Below, piece by piece: positions 27,801 to 36,485 of a stretch of 64,000 nt of DNA (position 1 is its first letter; each line of letters starts with the position of its first letter). The position numbers and the translations under genes are program-made. The notes below the pieces were generated by a model. The model was given only the letters and a program-made list of their open reading frames with translations. It was not told where the DNA came from and did not search any database. Origin of the DNA: CBDATA01 sp965215615 (GTDB taxonomy: Bacteria; Acidobacteriota; Vicinamibacteria; Marinacidobacterales; Marinacidobacteraceae); assembly GCA_965215615.1 (NCBI GenBank), contig OZ244068.1:62001-126000 (forward strand), read 5' to 3'.

Positions 27801-30241
27801 AGGATCATGAAGCACCGGCCGATGCCGACGGGGACAACACCTACGAGGCAGAGCTCACCGCGACCGACCCCGGCGGGACCGATTCGGTGGCGTTCCGGGT
27901 GACGGTGACCGACGTGGAGGAAGCTGGCGCGCAGGTGTTCACCCCGGACGCGAAGCTGGTCGCCGATATCCGGCGATGGCGCGGCGAGACCCGCTACGGG
28001 CAGGAGCACGTGGATCGCTGGACCCGGGTGCTGATCGCGCTCGGGGTGGAGACCGGAAGCCTCGCCCCGATGACCGTATCGGAAGCGGAGGCCCACCTGC
28101 CTCGCGGCCGGAAGCGGTGGGAACGGGTGGTGGCCGAGCTCCAGCGCAAGGAAGCGCACGACGGAGGGGAGGCGACCCTGCCACCGGCGGCGATCGATCC
28201 CGAAGTGGTCGCCGATGTGAGGCGCTACGCCGCCGAGACCGGGAAGGGCGGAAAGCACGTGAGGCGCTGGAAGCGGGTGCTGTTCGCGTTGACCGGCGGG
28301 GCGGAAGGCGTCGAGCCGGGGATGGGGTCCTCCGAGGCGCGGACCTACGTGGCCCGGGGGTGGGCCCGCTGGGAGCCGGTGGTCGAAGCGCTCCGGGCGC
28401 TGGAAGCGGGTGCCCCCCCTTTGCCGGGGATCCCGGAGGAAGAAGCCGCGCCGTTGCCGGTGGTTTCGCTCGGCCCCGACTTCGAGGCGAACGAACAGGA
28501 TGCCTTCGAGTTCGCGGTGACCCTGTCGGAAGTTGCGACCGGGGAGGTGCGGGTCGAGTGGGAAACCGAAGAAGGTACGGCGAGCCGGAGCGATTTCAGC
28601 CCCCACTCGGGCAGCGTGCGGTTCGCGCCCGGAGAGCGGGAGGCGACGATCCGCATCCTCCCCCAGGACGACAGCCACGACGAGGGCCGGGAGACCTTCC
28701 GGTTGCTCCTCGTGCGTGCCACGGGGGCGACGATCGGCGACGGGGAGGCGCTCGGGACGATCGTGAACAGCGATCCGCTGCCGGCGGCGTGGCTTTCGCG
28801 GTTCGGGCGCGCGGTGGCGGAGCCGGTGCTCGACGGGATCACCGCACGGCTCGAAGCGCCGCGGGTCTCGGGAGGGGAAGGGAGCTTCGGCGCGGGTTGG
28901 GGAGGGATGTCCGATCCCGAGCCGGCGGCCCTCCCGATCCACGAAAACGGCGGGTTCGGGAGCCGGTACGCGGGGCCGATGGGCGACGGAACCGGGGTGG
29001 AGGCCGGCCATTCGAAATTCGCCGCGCTGCGTGGGGCCGGCGCCCGGCCGGGAGCGATGCTGGGCGAGATGCTGCTCGGAAGCCGCTTCGCCTGGACCGG
29101 CGATGCCGACGGGTACGGTGGCAGCCTCGGCTTTTGGGGTCATGGCGGGCGCACCGCTTTCGGCGGCGAACAGGACCGGGTGGGCATCGAGGGCGATCTC
29201 ACGATGGCGCTGGTAGGCGCGGATTACGCCCGGAACGACTGGTTGATGGGGGTGGCGGTGAGCCGGATCCGCAGCGACGGGGGCTACGAGAGCCTCGGAT
29301 CGAGAGCCGGAGCGGGCGGGGCCATCGGTGCCAGCCTGACGGCGGTGACCCCGTACGCGAGCTGGCGGGTGTCGCCGCGGCTGAAGCTCTGGAGCGCTCT
29401 CGGCTCCGGTTTCGGCGGGATGGAGCTCCGCCCGGAGGCCGGCGAGAGGATGCGAACCGGTCTCGGCTGGGCGATGGCGGCGGCGGGCCTCCGGAGCGAA
29501 CTCACCGCTTTCGGAGGCGCTTCGCTTGCGCTCGTCTCGGATGCCCTCTGGGCGAACGCCCGCTCCGACCGGACGGCGGGGATGGTGGCGACCGCCGGGA
29601 GCGTCACCCGCTTCCGGCTCGGCCTGGAGAGCCGATGGGCGTTCGACCTGCCGACTGGAGGCAGCGTGACCCCCAAACTGGAATTCGGCGCGAGGCATGA
29701 CGGTGGGGCCGCCGAGACCGGCTACGGCTTCGAAATGGGCGGCGGGATCGCGTGGAGCGAACCGGCGGTGGGCCTGACCCTGACCCTCGAAGGCAGGACA
29801 CTGGTTTCGCACCAGGACGAGGCGATGCGGGACCGGGGGTTCTCGGCCTCGGTGTCGTGGAACGAAAGGCCGCAGTCCCCGCTCGGGCTCTCGCTTCAGG
29901 CGCGTCAGGCGCTCGGCGGTCCGTCGAGCGGGGGGCTCGGGGCGATTCTCGGGAACGACCCGCTCTCCGGCCCCGTCGGCCGGGCGGAAGGTGCCGGTTT
30001 TTCGGAGCTCGTGGCGGGTTACGGGATCGCTCTCGGCGGGCGATTCACCGGGACACCGCGGGTCGGCCTTGCGACTTCGCCCCACGGCCGGGAGCTGACC
30101 GGGGGATGGCAGCTCGGGCTGCTCCCGACGGGGGAAGGCGCGCCCGACTTCCGCCTCGAACTGCTGGCGGGACGAAGCGAGATGTCGGGTGCGGCGCGGC
30201 CCGGACACCGCCTCGGCATCGAGATCGGCGCGAGCTGGTAG
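24896..30241 (+). CDS. Giant Calx-beta/cadherin surface protein with autotransporter-like barrel
   Basis: 1781 residues, probably anchored in the outer membrane. Order: signal peptide (LPVLLLAALFGGPAATPAQ); an anchor-like beta-domain to about 205; Calx-beta repeats (VTIARVASPVTEGTAAQFTV, a second near 325-455, and a third with SLRLSENTSANYTVALDAAP); a Cys-containing insert near 690-760; a further beta-domain; a cadherin-like repeat (TITGLADASVEENVVWSADP); two tandem 67-residue helical repeats near 1018-1167; a last Calx-beta near 1190-1300; then a barrel from about 1400, with the linker PVLDGITARLEAPR and ending RLGIEIGASW. Calx-beta domains bind Ca2+, so adhesion or surface display is likely. 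Start GTG at 24896. Confidence 0.85.
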   Translation: MILPCSLRRGLPVLLLAALFGGPAATPAQTTRVLVSNIGQPIPTIGGSSAIAATGVSLDHAQQFTTGSSGRGYLLNNVEIQFGRFDTGFNFSVSIRRNASGVPGAVLGTLSNPTFTSFTTNRVLTFTASGSGIALAANTSYWVVLDVTGNVGNRAATWRVTRDTDEDAGKAAGWSLANMHRIRQNTAGATWIVFSSNSILKLRINGSIVPLPTVTIARVASPVTEGTAAQFTVSRTGATTAALSVQLGVSENGTGGRDFVASTDEGSKTFSIPSGSASATYSVATVGDTTDEPNGAVTVTVNTDNAYTVGTAASATVTVNDNDATTSAVTGNTAAVVEGGSKTFAVSVGRALRAGESLAIPLNFTGSAVKGTDYSLACATATGVACNFAANERVTFTGSDGGSATSVTVTLSATSDNVAEPAAETVNVNPDTPVPGGLSGNAAATTDSFAEFRIHDATPPSLDLSAASLRLSENTSANYTVALDAAPIQNVTVAITRGGTESGAATISPASLTFTTTNWSTARTVTVTGADEEARHRDRSLTLNHAVSSTDTRYGGTFPSAAVAVEVLDAPELDAFEPFGYAPKAGNGNRRRRAEEPMSEFWHLRRDVLVAEALDYAIALSNPPVGGNVTVTASVADFTEAGLALTRNGTPQSSLTLTFTGDPTPGGACDTPRGSEGASGSWQCWRKVWILRKLPNSQSGCTDITHTASGGGVRTATTAEIGTVRAQIPSLPMQRGGSLPCRYIDLSAYPSLSPELRARQGSLPQNAEGSKPGTGGEQPSALFSDAVVVQPVFEGEKATIVIDLGRALKKGERVELALAFSGATPGEDFALALPSGGNRGVSFEADAPPVLVFTEGVRTAELQLTALEDEVFEQEVLEVSFGTMRRSVEGAEDEVTNPEGSLLFALIDATGPPLTITGLADASVEENVVWSADPLLEGVTGTVSWTLAGADAARFEFDETTGAVTLPAQDHEAPADADGDNTYEAELTATDPGGTDSVAFRVTVTDVEEAGAQVFTPDAKLVADIRRWRGETRYGQEHVDRWTRVLIALGVETGSLAPMTVSEAEAHLPRGRKRWERVVAELQRKEAHDGGEATLPPAAIDPEVVADVRRYAAETGKGGKHVRRWKRVLFALTGGAEGVEPGMGSSEARTYVARGWARWEPVVEALRALEAGAPPLPGIPEEEAAPLPVVSLGPDFEANEQDAFEFAVTLSEVATGEVRVEWETEEGTASRSDFSPHSGSVRFAPGEREATIRILPQDDSHDEGRETFRLLLVRATGATIGDGEALGTIVNSDPLPAAWLSRFGRAVAEPVLDGITARLEAPRVSGGEGSFGAGWGGMSDPEPAALPIHENGGFGSRYAGPMGDGTGVEAGHSKFAALRGAGARPGAMLGEMLLGSRFAWTGDADGYGGSLGFWGHGGRTAFGGEQDRVGIEGDLTMALVGADYARNDWLMGVAVSRIRSDGGYESLGSRAGAGGAIGASLTAVTPYASWRVSPRLKLWSALGSGFGGMELRPEAGERMRTGLGWAMAAAGLRSELTAFGGASLALVSDALWANARSDRTAGMVATAGSVTRFRLGLESRWAFDLPTGGSVTPKLEFGARHDGGAAETGYGFEMGGGIAWSEPAVGLTLTLEGRTLVSHQDEAMRDRGFSASVSWNERPQSPLGLSLQARQALGGPSSGGLGAILGNDPLSGPVGRAEGAGFSELVAGYGIALGGRFTGTPRVGLATSPHGRELTGGWQLGLLPTGEGAPDFRLELLAGRSEMSGAARPGHRLGIEIGASW
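27947..28395 (+). repeat. Two tandem 67-residue coding repeats inside the giant surface protein
   Basis: The units at about 27947-28143 and 28196-28395 encode DAKLVADIRRWRGETRYGQE and DPEVVADVRRYAAETGKGGK, then HVDRWTRVLIALGV and HVRRWKRVLFALTG, ending RGRKRWERVVAEL and RGWARWEPVVEAL. Alignment is gap-poor over the whole unit. They are helical modules in an otherwise all-beta stalk and do not match a domain I can name. Confidence 0.8.
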
Positions 30242-30249
30242 CCGCTCCC

Positions 30250-31800
30250 TTACGCCGGTTCGTCGGCGGGCACCGCGTGGCGGGTCCGGTTCCCGACCAC
30301 GAGGCCGGCCGCCCAGCGTTCCTCGTTCGTTTTCTCCTCGACCGTGGGCACGAAATACCAGTCGTTCCGGACACGGTCCGGCTTGAGGTCGAGCACGCAG
30401 TAGCCGCGGTGGAAGCCCTCGCCGAACGAGATGTGCCGGTTCGCGGCGCGGGTGGCGGCGATTTCCTTCGCGACTTCGGCCTCGCTTCCGAGCCTTCGCA
30501 GCAGCGAGCTCGGCGAGGAGACCGCGGTGACCACGAAATCCACTCCGTGGGAGCCCGCCCCGGTCGCCGGGTCGTACCCCCGGTGCGGATCGCGCGGGAG
30601 GTCCATGCCCCACGACTGGTGGAAGTCTCCGGTGAGGACCACCAGGTTGTCGATGCGTTCGCGCCCCAGGTGATCGAAGAGCCGGTTGCGGCTCGCCAGA
30701 TAGCCGTCCCACTGGTCGGGGTTCTGCGGCCGGCCGTCGGCATCGAGGAACGGCCCCATCATCACCTGCTGCCCGAGGACCGGCCATCGCACGCCAGCTT
30801 CCTTCGAAGCCACGAGCTCCCGGAAGAGCCAGGCTTCCTGCTTCGGGCCGAGCAGCGTCCGCGACGGGTGGGCCATCGCTTCGGCATCGCCCCATTCGGC
30901 CTGCCGCGAGCGGCCGAGCAGCCGGGTGTCGAGCATGATGAGGTCTGCCAGTTTTCCGAAGCGGAACGAGCGCCAGGTGCGCTGGCTCGGCCAGGGCTCC
31001 GGCTCGCGGATCGGCATCCACTCGAAATAGGCGCGCACCGCGGCTTCCCGACGGAGGAACCAGTCCCCCTCCTCTTCTTCGATCTGGTGGTTCTGGGCCC
31101 CGTCGGTGAAGGCGTTGTTGGTGATCTCGTGGTCGTCCCAGACGGTGATGAAGGGATGGAGCCGGTGGACTTCCTGGAGATCGGGGTCCGACTTGTACTG
31201 CGCGTGGCGGATCCGGTAGTCGGAAAGGGTGCTGATCTCCTTGTCCGGCCGGGGTATGCGGCCGAAGCGGGTCCCGTCGCCGTAATCGGAGTTCGGGTAC
31301 TCGTAGAGGTAGTCGCCGAGGTGGAGCACCGCGTCGAGGTCGTCCCGCTCGGCGATCCGCCGATAGACGTTGAAGTAGCCGAACGGCAGGTTCGAGCAGG
31401 AGACGAAGGCGAGCCGGACATGATCCGGATCGCGGGGCAGGGTTCGGGTGCGGCCGGTGGGTGAGCGCTCGTCGAGCGCCTCGAAGCGGTAGTGGTAGCT
31501 CGTCCCCGGTTCGAGCCCCGGCACCGTCACTTTCACCGTGTAGTCGCGTTCGGGGCCGGTCGCGGTTTCGCCGCTCGCGACGATTTCGCGCATCCCGGGG
31601 TCACGGGCCACCGCCCAGCGCACCGGAACCCGGTCGTCGTTCGATCCGGAGACGCGGGTCCAGAGCAGCACCCGGTCGCTCAGGGGGTCACCGCTCGCGA
31701 CCCCGTGCTGGAAGGCGGAACCCTGTCCGAAGGAAGAAAGAGCGGGCGCTGCCGGGAGGAGCGCTGCGGAACGGAGGAACGTGCGTCGGGAAGGAATCAT
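30250..31800 (-). CDS. phoD: PhoD-family alkaline phosphatase/phosphodiesterase, Tat-exported
   Basis: 516-residue periplasmic phosphatase. The twin-arginine signal SRRTFLRSAALLPAAPALSS is followed by the N-terminal Ig-like domain typical of PhoD (FQHGVASGDPLSDRVLLWTR, DYTVKVTVPGLEPGTSYHYR). The metal-binding core follows, with LAFVSCSNLPFGYFNVYRRI, VLHLGDYLYEY, VWDDHEITNNAF, GQQVMM and LTGDFHQSWGMDL. These are the Fe3+/Ca2+ ligand blocks of the family. The gene converges on the autotransporter gene with only 8 bases between the stops. It is the second phosphoesterase with an export signal in the window. Confidence 0.93.
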   Translation of the reverse strand: MIPSRRTFLRSAALLPAAPALSSFGQGSAFQHGVASGDPLSDRVLLWTRVSGSNDDRVPVRWAVARDPGMREIVASGETATGPERDYTVKVTVPGLEPGTSYHYRFEALDERSPTGRTRTLPRDPDHVRLAFVSCSNLPFGYFNVYRRIAERDDLDAVLHLGDYLYEYPNSDYGDGTRFGRIPRPDKEISTLSDYRIRHAQYKSDPDLQEVHRLHPFITVWDDHEITNNAFTDGAQNHQIEEEEGDWFLRREAAVRAYFEWMPIREPEPWPSQRTWRSFRFGKLADLIMLDTRLLGRSRQAEWGDAEAMAHPSRTLLGPKQEAWLFRELVASKEAGVRWPVLGQQVMMGPFLDADGRPQNPDQWDGYLASRNRLFDHLGRERIDNLVVLTGDFHQSWGMDLPRDPHRGYDPATGAGSHGVDFVVTAVSSPSSLLRRLGSEAEVAKEIAATRAANRHISFGEGFHRGYCVLDLKPDRVRNDWYFVPTVEEKTNEERWAAGLVVGNRTRHAVPADEPA

Positions 31801-31841
31801 GGCGAGAGGGAATATAGGGGCAATCGCCGCCCGCCGGCTCG

Positions 31842-32930
31842 CTATGCCTGTGGAGCGTGCTTCCGGATGTACTGCATCAGGCTCGGGATGCCCGGCTCCC
31901 AGCCCGGGTCGGTGCCGGACTGCCAGATGAACCCGAGGTGGCGGAGCTCCCGGAGCGCATCCGTCCCGCCGGACACGAGCTCGCGCATCTCCCCGTGGTG
32001 GAGAGTCGGCCGCTCCTCGAACGCTTTCGCGACCGCATGTGCCGATTCCAGCAGATCGCGCTCCGCCAGTTCACGAAAGCGCTCGAGGTAGTAGAGGTCT
32101 TGCCGCCGCTCGAAATCGGGCCGCACCGCATCGGCATCGGCGCGGGTAAAGGCCTTTCCGGCTGTGGCCCGCTGCCAGATCAGACTGCCCCAGAGCTGAA
32201 GGAAAAAGGGGTAGCCGTGGCTCTGCCCGAGAATCCACGCGAGCGCGTCGGGAGTTACGGCGAGACCTTCTTCTTCGAGCGGCTTGCGGATGGCTTCCGC
32301 GCTCGGTTCGTCGCCGAGCCGGTTGACGGGAATCGGATGGGCCCGGCTCCAGAAGGAGGCGCTCATCTGCGCCAGTTGGTGGTGGAGGTTCGGAGTGCCG
32401 GCGAGCACCAGCAGAAACGGCAGTTCGCTGCCGACGATCTGGCTGGCGTTCAGCAGCGCCTGGCCGACCTCGGGCGCGAGCGTGTGCGCTTCATCCAGAA
32501 GCAGGACGAGCGGTTTCTTCCGGGCGCGCGCCGCCAGGACTTCCCGCGCCGGCGGAGCTTGCCGTCCTTGGCCGGGCCGCCAGGTGATTCCCGCAAGGGA
32601 GACATCGGCGGGGGTCAGCCCCGCCCACCAGATATCGGGGAGGAGACGCTCCGCGAGCTCCGCGTTGGTCGGGATTTCCGAAGGTGTCAGCCGGATTGTC
32701 TCAACCTCGCCAACGCGGGCGATTTCACGCTCCAGCCAGACGAGCAGCGCCGTCTTGCCGTTGCCGCGCGGCCCGTAGAGGATGACCTCGTTCGGGGGAG
32801 GAACGCCGTCGGCCATGGTACGGATGCGCGTCCGGAAGAAGTCCTGCTCCTCCTCGCGCCCGGCGAGACAGGGGGGCAGGCGTCCCGTACCGGGTCGAAA
32901 GGGGCCTTCGCCGACCGGAGCTTTCGCCAT
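31842..32930 (-). CDS. Orphan AAA ATPase, ORC/Cdc6-like fold, paralogue A
   Basis: 362-residue soluble ATPase. It has a Walker A (VILYGPRGNGKTALLVWLER), Walker B (KPLVLLLDEAHTL), a sensor-1 segment (LPFLLVLAGTPNLHHQL) and a C-terminal winged-helix-like region. The N-terminus (FRPGTGRLPPCLAGREEEQD) and C-terminus (LGFIWQSGTDPGWEPGIPSL) recur in the ATPases at 48311 and 51094, so the three form one family. No partner gene is fixed beside it; upstream on the same strand is a PIN toxin-antitoxin pair. Its biological role is unknown. Plausible roles include a NACHT/STAND-like sensor or a mobile-element ATPase; nothing in the sequence decides. Confidence 0.82.
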   Translation of the reverse strand: MAKAPVGEGPFRPGTGRLPPCLAGREEEQDFFRTRIRTMADGVPPPNEVILYGPRGNGKTALLVWLEREIARVGEVETIRLTPSEIPTNAELAERLLPDIWWAGLTPADVSLAGITWRPGQGRQAPPAREVLAARARKKPLVLLLDEAHTLAPEVGQALLNASQIVGSELPFLLVLAGTPNLHHQLAQMSASFWSRAHPIPVNRLGDEPSAEAIRKPLEEEGLAVTPDALAWILGQSHGYPFFLQLWGSLIWQRATAGKAFTRADADAVRPDFERRQDLYYLERFRELAERDLLESAHAVAKAFEERPTLHHGEMRELVSGGTDALRELRHLGFIWQSGTDPGWEPGIPSLMQYIRKHAPQA

Positions 32931-32987
32931 GGGGCGAGTATAGGTTTGAGGACGCGAAGGCGTATGGCGACGAAGAAGATTACGAAA

Positions 32988-33395
32988 TCACTCGAAATCG
33001 CCGGCTTTGATTGCCAGTGGGTGACCGACAAGGTGCCGATCCACGGTGAGCAACCGGAGGCCCTCTTCCTGCGCCTGGACCATCAGCATCTCGTCGAAAG
33101 GATCCTTGTGGGCCAGTGGTGTCGCGAGTTCGCTGGCGGCATGGCGTGCGGTCACTGGAAGGAGCGTCACGTGCTGGGTTGACAAGGCGACGACGACATC
33201 CGAGAGAGAGAAACGACTCTTGCGTTCGCCTGACCGATGACGAGCGTTGTACTTGATGCGCATTTCCCAGATCGAAACCGCGCTGACGAACAGCTCTGTT
33301 TCACGCGCTGCCAAGATGCGACGTTCGGATTCCAGGAACATCTCGGGCCTGTCCATGAAATCGAACACATAGGACGTGTCCAGCAGAATGCGCAT
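32988..33395 (-). CDS. vapC: PIN-domain toxin (VapC-like RNase)
   Basis: 135-residue PIN-domain ribonuclease, the toxin half of a type II toxin-antitoxin module. The acidic metal ligands are visible: MRILLDTSYVFDF at the start, SAVSIWEMRIKYNA in the middle, KDPFDEMLMVQA, and LLTVDRHLVGH near the end. The length is right for the family. It follows the antitoxin gene with an 11-base gap on the same strand, antitoxin first as usual, and both are probably repressed by the antitoxin. Confidence 0.9.
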   Translation of the reverse strand: MRILLDTSYVFDFMDRPEMFLESERRILAARETELFVSAVSIWEMRIKYNARHRSGERKSRFSLSDVVVALSTQHVTLLPVTARHAASELATPLAHKDPFDEMLMVQAQEEGLRLLTVDRHLVGHPLAIKAGDFE

Positions 33396-33406
33396 TCTGC
33401 GTCCGC

Positions 33407-33667
33407 TTACTCTTCCTCGAGCCCAAGCACCTTCCGACTGAACGCCGGATCGTTGTACTCCTCCGGCCAGCCTTCCCCGTTGCCTTCGATTCCGAGATGC
33501 CGACGGGTCGCCTCCAGTTTGTCGAAGTCGATCCCGCCACGCCGATCGCAGCGCACCAGTTCAGCCGCCGGTTGGCCGTGCCTGGTGATGAGCACGCGCT
33601 CGCCACTGCGCGCTGCGACGATCAGTTCGGAGAGGCGCGCTTTTGCATCGCGGATGGGAAGTTCCAT
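33407..33667 (-). CDS. PHD/YefM-type antitoxin
   Basis: 86-residue antitoxin partner of the PIN RNase. The N-terminal PHD/YefM DNA-binding fold is evident (PIRDAKARLSELIVAARSGE then RVLITRHGQPAAELV), followed by an acidic, flexible C-terminal arm (KVLGLEEE at the end) that would block the toxin's active site. The ATG at 33667 is the only sensible start. A palindrome about 50 bases upstream is a candidate autoregulatory site. Confidence 0.88.
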   Translation of the reverse strand: MELPIRDAKARLSELIVAARSGERVLITRHGQPAAELVRCDRRGGIDFDKLEATRRHLGIEGNGEGWPEEYNDPAFSRKVLGLEEE

Positions 33668-33715
33668 ATTGCTACCGGTTGGCCCCCTTGTTCCGCCAGT
33701 ATGACGCGCCGATTT

Positions 33716-33726
33716 TTGATAATCAA
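33716..33726. promoter_or_regulatory. Palindrome upstream of the toxin-antitoxin pair, possible operator
   Basis: TTGAT-A-ATCAA is a perfect 11-base palindrome in a locally AT-rich patch, 49 bases before the antitoxin start. Position and symmetry suit autorepression by the PHD-type antitoxin or overlap with a promoter; the sequence alone does not prove either. Confidence 0.35.
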
Positions 33727-33793
33727 GACCACAGCGTGACTACGCTAATGCTGGAATTGCCGGTCACCATGGCGGGAGTGCTCGCCAAATCGC

Positions 33794-36229
33794 TCAGGGC
33801 TCCGGTTGGGTGGTCATCTCTCCCATCGGTCGCGCGTTCTTCACGTGCTTTTCGAGCCACTGGTGCTGCTCCCAGAGGGTGTGCATCACCGATTCGCGGG
33901 CGACATACCCGTGGCTTTCGTGCGGCAGCATGACCAACCGGGCGAGCGCGCCGTGCCCCTTGAGCGCGTGGTAGAAGCGCTGGCTTTGGACCGGGAAGGT
34001 TCCCGAGTTGTTGTCCACGCTGCCGTGGATGAGCAGGATCGGCTCGTTCACCTGGTCGGCATGCATGAACGGGGACATCCGGAAATAGATCTCCGGTGCT
34101 TCCCAGAAGGTGCGCGGCTCGCTCTGGAAGCCGAAGGGAGTCAGACTGCGGTTGAACGCACCGCTCCGCGCGATGCCGGCCCGGAAGATGTCCGAATGGG
34201 CCAACAGGTTCGCGGTCATGAACGCGCCGTAGGAGTGTCCGGCGATGGCGGTGCGGTCCGGGTCGGCGACTCCCCGGCGAACCGCTTCGTCCACCGCGGC
34301 GCGGGCGCTCGCGACCAGTTGCTCCACATAGCTGTCGTTCGGCTCGCTGTCGCCTTCGCCGATGATCGGCATCGTGGCGTTCTCCATCACCGCGTAGCCC
34401 TGGGTGAGCCAGTAGAGCGCCGAACCCCAGCTCACGAAGCTGAACCGCTGCGGCGAATCCCGCACCTGGGCGGCGGCCGCCGCACTCTTGTACTCGCGAG
34501 GATAGGCCCAGACGATCAGCGGCAGCCGTCCGTCCCGCGCCTGGTCGTAGCCCGGCGGGGTGTGGAGCAGGGCGTTCAGTTCGACACCGTCGCTCCGCTC
34601 GTAGCGGATCAGCTCCCGGCCCGCTCCTTCGAGCCCCGGATAGGGATGCGGAAAATCGGTGATCGCCTTCGCCTCGCCGCCCTCCGCGAGATCACGGAGG
34701 AAGTAGTTGGGCGGGGTCATCCGGGTTTCTTTCCGGGTCAGCAGGAGCCCGGCCTCCGGGTCGAGCAGCGCGAGCGGAACCTCGAAGGAATCGGCCGCCG
34801 AGCGGAAGAGCCGGCGGGTCTCGCCGCTTTCGAGAGCCCACTCGTCCACGAACGGGCGGTTGCCTTCCGGCGAAGCGCCCTCGGCGGTCAGGTACGCCTT
34901 CGATCCGTCCGCCGAAGTGAGCAGCACCCGCGCCCCGCGCTCATTCCGCGTGGTCAGCGGCATTCCGGGAGCGGCGTAGCGATCCTCGTAGGAGGTGTCG
35001 AAGGCGAGGGTCGGCTCCGCGGTTCCCGGGGTCGGGATGCTCCAGATCTGCTCCGCCCGGGTCATCCACCAGCGGGTGACCGCCACTCCGCGGCCGCCGC
35101 CGAAAATCGCCGAGGACATGCGAATCGGAACCTGGAGCACGACTTCCGGCTCGCCGTCGAAAGGTGCCGCGAGCTGCATCAGGACATCCCGGACCGATGT
35201 CTGACGGTGCGGATCGCCGCCATCGCGGGCCTCGATCCAGGTGAGGGTGGCATCGTGGTCTCCCCGCCAGTTCACCGAGCGCGGCCCGGTGGGTGCGGCA
35301 TCGCGGTCGATCGGGATTTCTTCCTGAAGCGGCAGTTCGGCGACCGAGTGAACGAGCGCGCCGTCGCGGTCCAGCACCTCGATCCGGCGCGGGAAGCGCG
35401 ACCAGGGAACGAGCCACGAGAACGGCTCGTGGATGGTGGTCACGAGCAGATAGGCCCCGTCCGGGGAAGGCGCGAAACCCGCGAGGATGCCGGGGCCGGC
35501 GATCTCGGTCGCACCCCCGGAGAGGTCGGCGATCACCGCGCGGGCCGCTCCGTAGTAGCGGAAGAGCGCGTTGTCGTGCGGGCTGCTCAGCAGATCCTGG
35601 TAGGTCCGCGCCGGAGCCACCCGTCCGGTGGTTTCCTGGATTACCGGAGTGGTCGGAACCGTGGGCGGCTCGGGAGGCGAGCCGCGCTCGGGGTCCACGA
35701 TCCGGACGGCGAGATGCGCGCTGTCGCCGAGCCACTGGTAGGGCGAACCCCGGAAGATGGCGTTCACGCCTTCGAGAACGAGGGTCGCGGCACCGCTCGC
35801 CGTCTCCACCGTCCAGAGCTCCACGCCATCCTCGCCGGTGTGGGTGAAGGCGAGCCGCGATCCGTCGGGCGACCAGCTCAGATGATCCCCGCGCAGCGGT
35901 TCGGGAAGCCCGGTGATCGAGACCGCGCCGCCGTCTTCGAGCCGTTCGAGGGTGAGTTCCCGGAACATCCGCCGCCGGCTCGCTGCGTTCGCCGCGGGAT
36001 CGATCCGGAGCCCGGCGATCCGGAGCTCGGGGCGCGCGAGTTCGGTGAGCGGGATCAGGCTCGACCGGTGGGTCAGCGCCGCGTGGGTCTTGTCCGGCGA
36101 AACCGAGATGCCCGGCGTTGGCGGGGCTTCGGCGATCCGGGCGATGTCTTCCGGCGGCATCCGGTAGCCCTCCTGGGCCGAAGCGGAAGCCGTGAGCAGA
36201 ACGGCGGAAACGAACAGGAGACGACGCAT
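33794..36229 (-). CDS. S9 family (prolyl-oligopeptidase-like) serine peptidase, secreted
   Basis: 811-residue exported peptidase. A signal peptide (RRLLFVSAVLLTASASAQ) is followed by a seven-bladed-propeller region (LSWSPDGSRLAFTHTGEDGV, GILAGFAPSPDGAYLLVTT) and an alpha/beta-hydrolase domain. The nucleophile is in IAGHSYGAFMTANLLAHS, with an Asp/His region PILLIHGSVDNNSGTFPVQS and LPHESHGYVARESV. The N-terminal segment (PPTPGISVSPDKTHAALTHR) is like the glutamyl-endopeptidase branch of S9 rather than DPP4. It would cleave short peptides in the periplasm. It is monocistronic, with its own leader and CCTCC-type Shine-Dalgarno complement at 36236. Confidence 0.92.
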   Translation of the reverse strand: MRRLLFVSAVLLTASASAQEGYRMPPEDIARIAEAPPTPGISVSPDKTHAALTHRSSLIPLTELARPELRIAGLRIDPAANAASRRRMFRELTLERLEDGGAVSITGLPEPLRGDHLSWSPDGSRLAFTHTGEDGVELWTVETASGAATLVLEGVNAIFRGSPYQWLGDSAHLAVRIVDPERGSPPEPPTVPTTPVIQETTGRVAPARTYQDLLSSPHDNALFRYYGAARAVIADLSGGATEIAGPGILAGFAPSPDGAYLLVTTIHEPFSWLVPWSRFPRRIEVLDRDGALVHSVAELPLQEEIPIDRDAAPTGPRSVNWRGDHDATLTWIEARDGGDPHRQTSVRDVLMQLAAPFDGEPEVVLQVPIRMSSAIFGGGRGVAVTRWWMTRAEQIWSIPTPGTAEPTLAFDTSYEDRYAAPGMPLTTRNERGARVLLTSADGSKAYLTAEGASPEGNRPFVDEWALESGETRRLFRSAADSFEVPLALLDPEAGLLLTRKETRMTPPNYFLRDLAEGGEAKAITDFPHPYPGLEGAGRELIRYERSDGVELNALLHTPPGYDQARDGRLPLIVWAYPREYKSAAAAAQVRDSPQRFSFVSWGSALYWLTQGYAVMENATMPIIGEGDSEPNDSYVEQLVASARAAVDEAVRRGVADPDRTAIAGHSYGAFMTANLLAHSDIFRAGIARSGAFNRSLTPFGFQSEPRTFWEAPEIYFRMSPFMHADQVNEPILLIHGSVDNNSGTFPVQSQRFYHALKGHGALARLVMLPHESHGYVARESVMHTLWEQHQWLEKHVKNARPMGEMTTQPEP

Positions 36230-36485
36230 GAGGATTCCTCCTTGCGGGTGGGGAGCCCGCCATCTTACGCGAGCCGTCCAAATCTTGTTTGCAATGCGCG
36301 CCTGATGCGTTTACGATGGCAACCAAGCGCACCGATGGCGGCTATCCCCCCCCGCAAGTAGTAGGCCAAGTCGCGGCCTGGTTAAACCGACCCCTTGTCA
36401 GTGGGTTGGCGTTGAGTGGCCGCTGACGGATTTCCGTTGGCGTGAGTCTCCCCGGCAACGTGCCGGATTGTCCGGGCGCTGAAGC
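36230..36485. other. Intergenic stretch without a recognisable gene
   Basis: Between the S9 peptidase start and the small ORFs. I see only short dyads, for example CCGGCA-ACG-TGCCGG at 36452-36466 and AGGCC...GGCCT near 36363-36379. No coding signal, tRNA or repeat end is evident. It must contain the S9 peptidase promoter on the minus strand. Confidence 0.5.

Noticed and set aside
26975..31021. A 1348-codon open frame on the minus strand
   Set aside because: It lies opposite the giant surface protein and in another frame of phoD; Pro/Arg/Gly/His-rich composition is that of an antisense shadow in high-GC DNA, with no domain.
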